DNA from: Candidatus Bathyarchaeota archaeon
GTDB lineage: Archaea > Thermoproteota > Bathyarchaeia > Bathyarchaeales > UBA233
NCBI GenBank assembly: GCA_003661945.1
Contig: QMXC01000018.1
Span: forward strand, 1-10,589
Length of the DNA stretch: 10,589 nucleotides
Direction: 5' to 3'
The position numbers were made by a program, and so were the translations under genes. The notes under the pieces were generated by a model. It was not told the DNA's origin. It saw only the letters and a list, made by a program, of their open reading frames with translations, and made no database searches. Positions 1-6,407 of the stretch are shown piece by piece. Position 1 is the stretch's first letter; the number at the start of each line of letters is the position of its first letter.

Positions 1-141
1 ATTCAAAACCGCTTAATAGAACTCGCTGAAACCAGAAGGAAATGGGGAATCCCAACAAAAATCTACCGGATAACGCCGAAAGGCGAACAGCTTCTCGAAG
101 TGTTCAAGGACGAGGTTCAAAAGATAATGTTCCATACGTGA
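1..141 (+). CDS. C-terminal end of a winged-helix transcriptional regulator (partial)
   Basis: The frame is open from the first base to a TGA at 139-141, giving the last 46 residues of a protein whose start lies outside the window. The visible part reads as the second half of a small winged-helix domain: a helix (LIELAETRRKWG), a strand with the wing ending in the signature YRITPKGEQLL, then a closing amphipathic helix (LLEVFKDEVQKIM). The ITPKG..LL pattern is typical of archaeal HTH_45/MarR-like winged helices and recurs in the complete regulator at 2571-2825 (NITPKGRELL), so two such proteins occur in this window. It probably binds DNA as a dimer. Its targets are unknown. It precedes the protease gene by 58 bp, and I cannot tell whether it belongs to the late operon or to a separate cassette. 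Confidence 0.7.
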   Translation: MQNRLIELAETRRKWGIPTKIYRITPKGEQLLEVFKDEVQKIMFHT

Positions 142-199
142 AATATGTGGTGAACAAGCAATTTTGAGTTTTAACCCACTCGAAGCTCATGTTTAAACG

Positions 200-1120
200 G
201 TGTTTCCTTTGCCTTGGGAGCAAACCGATGCTTACATAAGAAGCGGACACAAAAGCGTAGAGGAATTCGACCCTGAGTCCATTCGGACGATTTGGATAAG
301 CCGTAAACGTGGAATCAAAGCCATAATCGGCAAACGCCGAGGCGAAACAGACGGGGAAATGGAAATAATAAGCTACCTGTTCGCTCTGGAAAAAGGCTGG
401 ACACTGGAAAAAGCCAAGAAATGGTTCGAAGCCCACGTTTCCGACGTTGACGCAGTGTCAAAAGAGCATTTCTACTGTTTGATGCCCATACTCGAACGGA
501 TGATGGAAAAGCCCCTACGCATAAGGGGCGTAGCCCTAACCGCTGGAATAAGCCGTAACTTGAACATATACCTTGAAAAGGAACTCGAAGATTTCGCTGA
601 AAAACTCGTTGGTGCGCCGGTGTATCTGGAACACGTTTCGGCTCTAAACGCCATCGGGAAAGTGGTGAACGCAGAGTGGAACCGCGAAGCACGGGCAGTC
701 TTCTACGAGGCTGAAATCTACGACGAAGAAGTTGCTGACAAAATCCGTAAAGGGCTGATTAGGCATGTCAGCGTAGCCGCAGACTACCAACGAGTCGACA
801 GAATCAACGGCAAAATCCCGCACGGACTGCACAACGCGGAGCTAAGCCTCGTAGCAGTTCCAGGAATTCCCTCAACAAGCATCCAGATAGTGGAAAAGCT
901 TGATTCTGAAAGCAACCTTCGGATAGGGGAAATTCAAAAAGCCCTTCAATCCTTGGCGAAGCGGGTCAAAGTCTTAGAAGCTGAAAACAAACGTGTGATT
1001 GAAAAGACCCGTGAAAAAAGTGTCAGAGCGGTTGTGGCTCCCGAGGCTCTGGAAGCAGCTTCAGTCTCGGTGGACCTGTCAAAGGTTTCCCTTCGAGACG
1101 TGATGAAAAATCTGCGTTAG
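200..1120 (+). CDS. Prohead maturation protease with fused C-terminal scaffold
   Basis: A 306-residue protein with three parts. Residues about 5-80 form a small domain (RSGHK, IRTIWIS, GIKAIIGK, then WTLEKAKKWFEAH) often seen in phage head proteins; its role is not clear to me. Residues about 105-232 resemble the HK97-type prohead serine protease fold: H145 in LEHVSALNAIGKV and S191 in RHVSVAADY are the likely catalytic His and Ser, 46 residues apart, and E214 in AELSLVAVPGIP sits in the conserved closing motif. Residues about 235-275 are a coiled coil (IQKALQSLAKRVKVLEAENKR) with a charged tail, as expected for an internal scaffold domain cleaved during maturation. The GTG at 200 is the first start after an in-frame TAA at 194-196; I see no good Shine-Dalgarno. 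Position just before cement and major capsid genes fits. The protease call is good, while the exact catalytic third residue is uncertain. Confidence 0.85.
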   Translation: MFPLPWEQTDAYIRSGHKSVEEFDPESIRTIWISRKRGIKAIIGKRRGETDGEMEIISYLFALEKGWTLEKAKKWFEAHVSDVDAVSKEHFYCLMPILERMMEKPLRIRGVALTAGISRNLNIYLEKELEDFAEKLVGAPVYLEHVSALNAIGKVVNAEWNREARAVFYEAEIYDEEVADKIRKGLIRHVSVAADYQRVDRINGKIPHGLHNAELSLVAVPGIPSTSIQIVEKLDSESNLRIGEIQKALQSLAKRVKVLEAENKRVIEKTREKSVRAVVAPEALEAASVSVDLSKVSLRDVMKNLR

Positions 1121-1130
1121 AACTGGAAGA

Positions 1131-1136
1131 GAGGAG
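1131..1136 (+). promoter_or_regulatory. Ribosome binding site of the capsid cement gene
   Basis: GAGGAG lies 8 bases before the TTG at 1145 and decides that non-ATG start. There is no nearby in-frame ATG. Confidence 0.7.
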
Positions 1137-1144
1137 AAAACTAG

Positions 1145-1564
1145 TTGTCAACGGATAAGTGGAGCTATGAGGAAGGATTCATAAGCGAAGGCGAAATCGT
1201 ATCGTTGTTTAAAGCCACGGCGGACATAACTCGAGGAACCTTCGTGCGTTTAACGGGAGACCTCGAAGTCCAGCCAGCAACTGCAAACAGCGACCCCATA
1301 GGAGTAGCGTTAAAAGACGTTTCAAACGGCGAAACCGTGCCCGTATGCCTCCACGGCGTTTGCAAAGTCAAAACAGGCGGAGCCATCACGCTTGGGAAAG
1401 CCGTGAAAAGCGATGACTCGGCTCGAGCGGTTGAACTGTCAGACCAGCAGGTTGACGAAGGCGGCTCTTCAACATACCCCATTTACTACGCGCGGAAGGC
1501 TGGAATTGCTCTGCAGTCAGCAACCGGGGAAAACCAATGGATTCTCGTTTTCGTATGTAAATAG
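1145..1564 (+). CDS. Capsid cement/decoration protein (DUF2190-like)
   Basis: A 139-residue beta-rich protein with no predicted membrane segment. The order of motifs matches the DUF2190/capsid-cement family: a 'fatal' start (ATADITRGTFVRLTGD), a loop placing V-Q-P-A-T-A-N ahead of PIGVALKDVSNGETVPV, a HGVCKVKTGGAITLGKAV strand pair, and a closing GIALQSATGENQWILVFV. In phages these proteins bind the outside of the mature shell and stabilise it. The gene sits between protease and major capsid protein, the usual place for cement genes, with a 24-base gap from the protease and a strong GAGGAG upstream. It ends with TAG at 1562-1564, whose G is part of the ribosome binding site of the next gene. 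The TTG start is supported by that spacing. Family assignment is from sequence pattern, not a search. Confidence 0.8.
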   Translation: MSTDKWSYEEGFISEGEIVSLFKATADITRGTFVRLTGDLEVQPATANSDPIGVALKDVSNGETVPVCLHGVCKVKTGGAITLGKAVKSDDSARAVELSDQQVDEGGSSTYPIYYARKAGIALQSATGENQWILVFVCK

Positions 1565-1570
1565 GAGGAG
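1564..1570 (+). promoter_or_regulatory. Strong ribosome binding site of the major capsid gene
   Basis: GGAGGAG, 9 bases before the ATG at 1580, overlaps the last base of the cement stop codon. Its strength fits a highly expressed structural protein. Confidence 0.75.
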
Positions 1571-1579
1571 AAAGCAGAT

Positions 1580-2509
1580 ATGCGTAAAACTGACCTCGCT
1601 ATAAGAAGGCTGGAAGAGAAGCTTCAGACGAGTCTGAACGGAAAACCCTTAACCGTTATGCAGAACGAAATTCGCCGAAAGCTCGGTGAAGCCTTAAAAG
1701 ACAGTCGACTCCAAGAAATTCTGTTTTCCGACTCAAGCCAAGTTGCAGCCAAAGTGTTGGACACTGTTTGGGAAGCAGCTAAACCAAACCTGATCGGAAG
1801 ACAGCTCGCCGTAGTAATCGCGCAAGACGCGCCTATAATAAAGATTCCGCGGGCAAAGCTGACACGAGCCTACGAGGTAGCTGAAGGCGCCGAAATCCCT
1901 ATCGACACGCAGGAATATGACAATATCACCTTGACTCCTAAAAAATACGGCGTAAGACCCGTGATAAGCAGAGAAATGGTTGAAGACGCTTCTTGGGACG
2001 TGATTGAATATCAGCTCGCTGAAGCTGGACGTGCTATGGCAGACGTAGAAACTGAAAAGATAATCTCACAGATGATAGCTGACGCTGGAAACAGCGTAAC
2101 CGCGGAGAACGCTGGAACCCTCGCCTACGGCGACGTCGTGAACATTCTGAAAGAAATCTTAATCGACGGCTATCAGCCCGACGTCTTAGCGGTTCACCCA
2201 AGCGAGTTAGCCGACTTGCTCAAGGACACGGCGATACAAAAAGCCGTGGAATGGGGCGGTGAACCCGTCGCTCCAACAGGAAAAGTCGCAACGCTTCTTG
2301 GAATGCGCGTGCTTGTCTCAACCAAGGTGCCCAGCGGAACCGCTTTGGCTGTGGACAGCAAACACGCTGGCGTTCTCTTCATTCGGCGAGACATCACCGC
2401 CGAAGACTACGAAGACCCTGTTAAGGATTTAGCTGGCATAGCCGTAACCGCCAGATGGGCATACGCCACGCTACGAGCCGAAGCCATAGGGAAAATCGTG
2501 AACTGCTAA
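1580..2509 (+). CDS. Major capsid protein, HK97 fold
   Basis: A 309-residue protein. Residues 1-70 are helical and charged, like the N-terminal arm/delta region of HK97-type subunits. From about residue 75 the HK97-fold pattern follows: RQLAVVIAQDAPIIKIPRAK, then EVAEGAEIPIDTQEYDNITL with the E-loop region, then KKYGVRPVISREMVEDASWD, the long spine helix VIEYQLAEAGRAMADVETEK, the P-domain segment DVLAVHPSELADLL, and the A-domain end (LLGMRVLVSTKVPSGTALAVD ... VTARWAYATLRAEAIGKI). It self-assembles into the icosahedral shell. Order protease-cement-major capsid is standard, and the strong GGAGGAG at 1564-1570 supports the ATG at 1580. The gene is followed by a T-rich terminator rather than by the connector genes, which lie 1.7 kb further on beyond an inserted cassette. 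Confidence 0.9.
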   Translation: MRKTDLAIRRLEEKLQTSLNGKPLTVMQNEIRRKLGEALKDSRLQEILFSDSSQVAAKVLDTVWEAAKPNLIGRQLAVVIAQDAPIIKIPRAKLTRAYEVAEGAEIPIDTQEYDNITLTPKKYGVRPVISREMVEDASWDVIEYQLAEAGRAMADVETEKIISQMIADAGNSVTAENAGTLAYGDVVNILKEILIDGYQPDVLAVHPSELADLLKDTAIQKAVEWGGEPVAPTGKVATLLGMRVLVSTKVPSGTALAVDSKHAGVLFIRRDITAEDYEDPVKDLAGIAVTARWAYATLRAEAIGKIVNC

Positions 2510-2525
2510 GCTCTTCCACTCCACC

Positions 2526-2550
2526 CCTTTTTTCGTTTACCCCTTTTCTC
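2526..2550 (+). terminator. T-rich terminator after the major capsid gene
   Basis: Three pyrimidine runs (T6 at 2528-2533, T3 at 2536-2538, T4 at 2544-2547) within 25 bases, without a strong stem-loop. This matches the U-tract terminators known from archaea. It starts 17 bases after the capsid stop and would separate the head operon from the cassette that follows. Assignment is from composition and position only. Confidence 0.5.
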
Positions 2551-2570
2551 TGGGCAAGGAGAAACCGTGA

Positions 2571-2825
2571 ATGGCGTTCGAAAGAAAGTTCCAGCTCGTA
2601 AAGGCTGTTCTACTCAAGCTCGAAAAGAAGCCTATGCGGTGGACTCCGCTTCTAAAAGCCATGATACAAGAATGTGGAAGCCCGCCGAGGCTCTACTATA
2701 CGCTTAAGTTTCTGGAGAAAAACGGGTTCGCAGAGAAAATCTTGATAAAAGATAAGCCGCACTGGAACATCACGCCTAAAGGACGTGAGCTTTTGAAAGC
2801 TCTACTTTTTGATGCTAAAAATTAA
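2571..2825 (+). CDS. Small winged-helix transcriptional regulator
   Basis: An 84-residue single-domain winged helix. Predicted order: helix 1 (QLVKAVLLKLEKK), helix 2 (WTPLLKAMIQEC), recognition helix (SPPRLYYTLKFLEKNG), a short wing (FAEKILIKDKPHWNITPKG) and a final helix (RELLKALLFDAKN). The size and the ITPKG..LL ending resemble archaeal HTH_45/MarR-like regulators; no ligand domain is present. AAGGAG at 2556-2561 lies 9 bases before the ATG. The next gene, 58 bases downstream on the same strand, is an MFS transporter, and regulator-transporter pairs commonly have the regulator controlling the pump gene. That link is inference. Alternatively it regulates late virus genes. It shares its C-terminal pattern with the partial regulator at 1-141 but the two are clearly not identical. 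Confidence 0.75.
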   Translation: MAFERKFQLVKAVLLKLEKKPMRWTPLLKAMIQECGSPPRLYYTLKFLEKNGFAEKILIKDKPHWNITPKGRELLKALLFDAKN

Positions 2826-2826
2826 T

Positions 2827-2910
2827 TAGGCTTCCGCGCTTCTGTTCTTCAAGCTCGCTGTTTCCCCCTCCGAGGGTTAGCCTTTGAAAACGTTTAAACG
2901 CAGAAGCCTA
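2827..2910. repeat. 8-bp inverted repeat across the transporter leader
   Basis: TAGGCTTC at 2827-2834 is matched by its exact reverse complement GAAGCCTA at 2903-2910. The arms enclose the whole regulator-transporter gap and the first codons of the transporter. A smaller palindrome, CCCTC-C-GAGGG, lies at 2866-2876 and overlaps the ribosome binding site. These could be a leader structure or operator half-sites, or chance. Confidence 0.3.
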
Positions 2911-4068
2911 GGCAACGTGTTTCCTTTCCTCACGTTAGAGAGGGATTTTAAGCTGATCTTCTTAGCCAACCTAGTGGGCTCCTTCGGAGACGGGTTATAC
3001 GCTTATCTTCTACCCATTTATGTAACCGAAACCTTGAAGGCAACATCGGTTGAGCTTGGAGTTCTCTTCGCGGTTCAACTTGTCGTAGCCGCGTTTACGC
3101 TTATTCTAGGCGGAACCCTAGCCGACAAATACGACCGCAAAAAAGTGCTTATCTTAGGGTGGCTGTTGTGGCTTCCAGCCCCGCTGATATTCGCCGAAGC
3201 GAAAAACTGGGCGGCGATGATTCCGGGCATGGTTCTGTACGGCTTCTGGTTTGGAAGCCCAACGATGACCGCCTATGTTACGAGCCGAGCGGACAAGGAA
3301 ACGCTTACCTTAACCTTTGCAACTCTTTCAACGGCTTGGTCTTTTGGCTACATTTTCTCTCCAACCATAGGCGGCTATCTCTCCTCAACCTTCGGAATGA
3401 CGTACGTTTTCTACCTAGCTTTCGTTTTCTACTGCCTCGCCGCTTTCACCTTGGTGTTTCTGTCGAGCCAGTATCCTCCGAAGGACTCGCGGTTAGACTC
3501 CAGCGGTGAATGGCGAACTTTGCTTTCGAAAAGAGTTTTACTCTGGTCCCTCTTCTTCGCGTTGTTTGTATTCGTGGTGTTGTTGTGCCGAGGCTTCATT
3601 ACGCCATTCCTCGGCGAAGTCTACGGTTTAAACAATTTTGAGATAGGTACACTAGGCTCGGTTGCTTTTTTCGGTTCAGCGGTCTTAGCCCTTGTTCTGG
3701 GCAAAATCGGTGACAAATGGAAGAAGACGGACGCAATAGCCGTCTGCATGCTCTTCTTCGCCGTTTCCATTATCCTTTTAACTTTCTCTCGAAACATGGC
3801 TGTTCTAGCCGTTTCGCACTTTTTTGTTGGCGCCTCATACACGGTTTGGTCTCTGCTCAGCGCCGTTGTCGGCCCGTTAGCGCCGAAATCCGCTCAGGCA
3901 AGATGGGTTTCTATCCCGCAGTCCATAAGCATATTGGCCGCTTTTTTCGCGCCTTATGTTGGAGGCTGGCTCTACAGCTTCTCACCATTCTACCCCTTCT
4001 TCACAAGCCTTGCGCTAACACCGTTGATAATCCTCTCGGCTCTAACCATAATGTCCCAATATACATAA
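2884..4068 (+). CDS. MFS transporter, 12 membrane helices (probable efflux permease)
   Basis: A 394-residue membrane protein of usual MFS length. Helix 1 begins at about residue 22 (LIFLANLVGSFGDGLYAYLL). The loop between helices 2 and 3 carries the MFS motif A, GGTLADKYDRKKV (77-89), and the second half has a degenerate copy, GKIGDKWKKTD (273-283). About 12 hydrophobic segments are visible, split 6+6 by a soluble linker at 197-217 (PPKDSRLDSSGEWRTLLSKR). The helix 5 region (FSPTIGGYLSS) resembles the G-rich motif C area of exporters, so drug or metabolite efflux is the best guess. The substrate is not readable. A TTG at 2884 follows CGAGGG at 2871-2876; a GTG at 2917 (beginning VFPFLTLE) is the alternative. 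It pairs with the upstream regulator. It has no role in virion building and looks like a host-derived moron. Confidence 0.85.
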   Translation: MKTFKRRSLGNVFPFLTLERDFKLIFLANLVGSFGDGLYAYLLPIYVTETLKATSVELGVLFAVQLVVAAFTLILGGTLADKYDRKKVLILGWLLWLPAPLIFAEAKNWAAMIPGMVLYGFWFGSPTMTAYVTSRADKETLTLTFATLSTAWSFGYIFSPTIGGYLSSTFGMTYVFYLAFVFYCLAAFTLVFLSSQYPPKDSRLDSSGEWRTLLSKRVLLWSLFFALFVFVVLLCRGFITPFLGEVYGLNNFEIGTLGSVAFFGSAVLALVLGKIGDKWKKTDAIAVCMLFFAVSIILLTFSRNMAVLAVSHFFVGASYTVWSLLSAVVGPLAPKSAQARWVSIPQSISILAAFFAPYVGGWLYSFSPFYPFFTSLALTPLIILSALTIMSQYT

Positions 4069-4109
4069 TTTAGAAGCGGAAAATCCTATTTCGAAAACAG
4101 AATTAAGCG

Positions 4110-4126
4110 TTTTTTAAGCTCTTTTC
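4110..4126 (+). terminator. T-tract terminator after the transporter gene
   Basis: T6 at 4110-4115 and T4 at 4122-4125 lie 40-60 bases after the transporter stop with no strong stem-loop, like archaeal U-tract terminators. It directly precedes a promoter-like segment. Confidence 0.4.
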
Positions 4127-4154
4127 CTTAAAAACTCCTTAAATATTCCTTTTT
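4125..4154 (+). promoter_or_regulatory. Archaeal-type promoter of the neck/tail operon with three phased TCCTT elements
   Basis: The 126-bp gap 4069-4194 is the most AT-rich part of the window. TTAAATAT at 4139-4146 is a reasonable TATA box, preceded by an A-rich stretch (AAAAA at 4130-4134) that could serve as BRE. A start about 25 bases downstream (near 4168) would give a leader of about 27 bases before the ATG at 4195. TCCTT occurs at 4125, 4136 and 4147, exactly 11 bp apart, so all three would face the same side of the helix, and the TATA box lies in the middle unit. A regulator may bind here. Promoter call is from sequence pattern only. Confidence 0.5.
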
Positions 4155-4194
4155 ACATTAAAATGTTCCTAGAAAAGGCGGGTTTGACGGGAAA

Positions 4195-4548
4195 ATGGCG
4201 AAGGTCACAGCGGAATCCGTTCGAGACCGGTTGAACCTAACCGCGGCGGACATACCCGACGCGGTTCTAGAAGGGATGATTAGCGACGCTGCAGCTGCTC
4301 TGGGGCTTGAGCTGGGATACGAAATACACGTGGACAACTGCGGAGAGGCCGAGGCGGCTGCCGTGAAGAACCTAGCCGCTATATACGCGCTTTGCCACCT
4401 GTCCGGTGGCTCGGCTGCGGGCTTAAACTTCAACCTCGGCGACCTGCGCGTAGAAGCTGTGGAAAAGGCGCCGAGCTTGGAGATTCTCTACCGCGAACTT
4501 GAACGCTTGATAGAGCGACTTCGAAAATCTTACATGGGGATGGTTTAG
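4195..4548 (+). CDS. Head-tail adaptor (connector) protein, gp6-like
   Basis: A 117-residue mostly helical protein. It opens with VTAESVRDRLNLTAADIPDAVLEGMISDAAAAL, the usual beginning of phage head-tail adaptors (helix, L-x-x-x-D-I-x-D turn, helix). A long middle helix (EAEAAAVKNLAAIYALCHLSG) and a C-terminal helix (LEILYRELERLIERLRKSYMGMV) follow. Such proteins form a ring under the portal after DNA packaging. It is the first gene after the AT-rich promoter segment and is followed after only 6 bases by the stopper fusion. ATG 4195 is the only start after the in-frame TAA at 4159-4161; the Shine-Dalgarno is weak (ACGGGA), as can happen for a first gene with a short leader. The adaptor role is inferred from length, fold pattern and neighbours. 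Confidence 0.7.
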   Translation: MAKVTAESVRDRLNLTAADIPDAVLEGMISDAAAALGLELGYEIHVDNCGEAEAAAVKNLAAIYALCHLSGGSAAGLNFNLGDLRVEAVEKAPSLEILYRELERLIERLRKSYMGMV

Positions 4549-4554
4549 ACGAGC

Positions 4555-5964
4555 GTGCTAAATGACTATTTAGACTTTGTCTTGGAGAACGCGCCCTACT
4601 TCTACTACTTGCCTAGCGAAGGCACGGTGGACATGGAATGGGGACGTGGCCCAGCTCCAGCCTCTTTCGCCATCGAGTTTCTCGCTGAAGCCTACGCGGC
4701 GGAGGAATTCGCTGATAGGAAAAGCGAGATTTACAGCAAAATCGTTGAGTTAGCTGATTATCTCTTGTCGATTCAATGTGTTAATGCGGATAAGCTGGCT
4801 TACGGCGGTTTCAGGAGCAGAGACGACAGTGCTTATTATTACAGCATAGATGCTATGAGGGCGGTTCCAGCTCTTCTAAAAGCCTATGATGTAACTGGCA
4901 CGAGCAGCTATCTTGACTCGGTGTTGCTAGCTGGAGGCACTTTTCTTTTTAATATGCAGCATAAGCCAAGCGAATTAGGCGTTCATGAGGAGTATTACGG
5001 CGGCTTCGCCCAAGCAGTCACGATTGAAGATTCCTGGCTTCCAGAAATGCACGTTGTCGACTTGTATGGGCTTGTTGCCCTAGACTGTTTGCATGTTCGA
5101 ACAAACGAAGCCAAATACTCGGCGATGGCTTCGGATGCTTTAGGCTTCTATCGAACCGGCTTCGAAGGGCTTTACCTGAAGTTTACGCCTAAGCCTTCGG
5201 GCGACGGAGCTTGGCATCGAATAGGCGACGGTGAAACCCAAATCTACGATGATGATTTCGGCTACGCGCTCTACGGGCTTTTTCAACATGAAGGCTGGAC
5301 AGCCTCCGTTAAAAATGTTTATGAACGCCTAAACACGGTCTCCGCTTGCGCCGAACACCCAGCGTACGACGCTGCCTTCTGCTGGGCTGGATACTTGGAC
5401 GTGGTCAACCGAAAACCCGCATGCAACTACTACGACGTTGTAACCGCGGGAATTCTCCACCCGCTAAGAAACGGTTATGACCCTTCAGCTGCCGAGCACA
5501 GCGTAAGCATTGTTCTTCGGAACCCGGAAGCCTTCAAATACTGGGGCGTAAAATTCGACGATTACACGCCTGTGGAGAACAAGCAGTCCACGATAACGGT
5601 TTCGTGGATTGCCCGTTTACTCCTCAATTACCGTCCCTTCTTCTCGGCTTTCGCTAAGATTCTGCGAACCTACGGCGAAGAAATAATCATACGACGTCGA
5701 AAACACAAGAGCAGCGGCGAAATCGTCTACACGGATGAAGCCTCCGCCCTAGCACTTGTTCGCCCAGTAAAAGCCGAAGACCTTTTCATAGCATCTGGGC
5801 ATGGGTTAGGCGAGTATGTGCGAATATACTTAACCATTCACATAGCTCACGGAGACCACGTGGTAATCCGCGGCGTAGAATACGAGGTTCAGCCCGTGCA
5901 AGAATTTCGTTTCCGCGACCGTCTCATGTATCGAACAGCTCTATGCCGGAGGCTAAACGAATGA
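4555..5964 (+). CDS. Alpha/alpha-toroid domain fused to a head-closure (stopper) protein
   Basis: A 469-residue two-part protein. Residues about 1-360 look like an alpha/alpha toroid of the six-hairpin glycosidase kind: repeated helical hairpins with Q/G/Y/D-rich loops (LLSIQCVNADKLAYGGF, SIDAMRAVPALLKAYDVTGT, LPEMHVVDLYGLVALDCLH, IYDDDFGYALYGLF, FCWAGYLDVVNRKPACNYYD). Acidic clusters at D90-D91, E158-D159 and D232-D234 could line an active site, but no catalytic pair is assigned. Residues about 365-469 match phage stopper proteins: AKILRTYGEEIIIRRR, VRPVKAEDLFIASG, then HGDHVVIRGVEYEVQPV and a closing YRTALCRRL. Stoppers normally are about 110 residues and stand alone. No in-frame ATG, GTG or TTG occurs between residues 341 and 421, so the stopper cannot start separately at its own beginning. 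Start is GTG 4555, 6 bases after the adaptor. The end overlaps the next gene (ATGA). Confidence 0.75.
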   Translation: MLNDYLDFVLENAPYFYYLPSEGTVDMEWGRGPAPASFAIEFLAEAYAAEEFADRKSEIYSKIVELADYLLSIQCVNADKLAYGGFRSRDDSAYYYSIDAMRAVPALLKAYDVTGTSSYLDSVLLAGGTFLFNMQHKPSELGVHEEYYGGFAQAVTIEDSWLPEMHVVDLYGLVALDCLHVRTNEAKYSAMASDALGFYRTGFEGLYLKFTPKPSGDGAWHRIGDGETQIYDDDFGYALYGLFQHEGWTASVKNVYERLNTVSACAEHPAYDAAFCWAGYLDVVNRKPACNYYDVVTAGILHPLRNGYDPSAAEHSVSIVLRNPEAFKYWGVKFDDYTPVENKQSTITVSWIARLLLNYRPFFSAFAKILRTYGEEIIIRRRKHKSSGEIVYTDEASALALVRPVKAEDLFIASGHGLGEYVRIYLTIHIAHGDHVVIRGVEYEVQPVQEFRFRDRLMYRTALCRRLNE

Positions 5965-6407
5965 GCATTGAGGACCCAAAAGAGACGCTTAAAACGCTCA
6001 TCCAAGAAAACATGACGCTGTACAAGGACGACGGAACCACTCCGGCGTCTGTTCTCGTGTCAGACGAATATGTGGAAGACTTCTGGCGTAAATACGACGT
6101 AATAATCACTGTGGGGCTGGAATCCCAACGCGACAAGCTGTTAAGCATAGGCTGCAGCTGCAAGGAGACCGTAAGCCTATACCGTGTAACCGTGTGGACG
6201 TGCAACCGAACGGGCGTAAATGGGCAGTTGATGCGTTGGAAAGCGGTTCAAGAAGTGAACCGCATAATCAGCGAGAACATGAAAAACCCCGGAGGAAGCA
6301 TAGAATGGATGAAAACGGTCGGCAGAACCAGCGTTGATAAGGTGGAGGTCAAACCCGCACTTTACAGCTCCACGATACTCGTGGAGACCCATCAATACGC
6401 GTCTTAA
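5961..6407 (+). CDS. Tail terminator/tail completion protein
   Basis: A 148-residue alpha/beta protein. It starts with a helix (IEDPKETLKTLIQENM), then YDVIITVGLESQRDKLLSIGCSC, a strand YRVTVWTC, a helix RWKAVQEVNRIISENMK and a closing strand pair (KVEVKPALYSSTILVETHQYA). This layout of helix, strands giving an 'evaluated' response, and helix is like minor tail/terminator proteins (lambda gpU type) that cap the tube where it meets the head. The position between stopper and tail tube is the standard one. An in-frame ATG at 5943 exists, but ATG 5961 is preferred: GGAGG at 5948-5952 lies 8 bases before it and the codon overlaps the stopper TGA at 5962-5964, implying coupled translation. The family is inferred mostly from position and size. 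Confidence 0.65.
   Translation: MSIEDPKETLKTLIQENMTLYKDDGTTPASVLVSDEYVEDFWRKYDVIITVGLESQRDKLLSIGCSCKETVSLYRVTVWTCNRTGVNGQLMRWKAVQEVNRIISENMKNPGGSIEWMKTVGRTSVDKVEVKPALYSSTILVETHQYAS

Noticed and set aside
315..692. Antisense frame of 125 codons
   Set aside because: Opposite to the protease gene, Arg/Ser/Leu-rich product without domain pattern, no ribosome binding site. All other antisense frames (for example 8701-8994, 7430-7642, 4158-4433) were rejected for the same reasons.
2829..2880. Rho-independent style terminator between regulator and transporter
   Set aside because: The CCCTC-C-GAGGG palindrome has too small a loop for a full stem and no T-run follows; a shared transcript seems more likely.
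3159..3509. + strand frames inside the transporter gene (also 3717-4073)
   Set aside because: The MFS frame at 2884-4068 has motif A and regular membrane helices throughout; the alternative frames have none.
5943..5960. Upstream ATG as start of the tail terminator protein
   Set aside because: GGAGG at 5948-5952 would lie inside the coding part, whereas it is well spaced for ATG 5961, which also overlaps the preceding stop.
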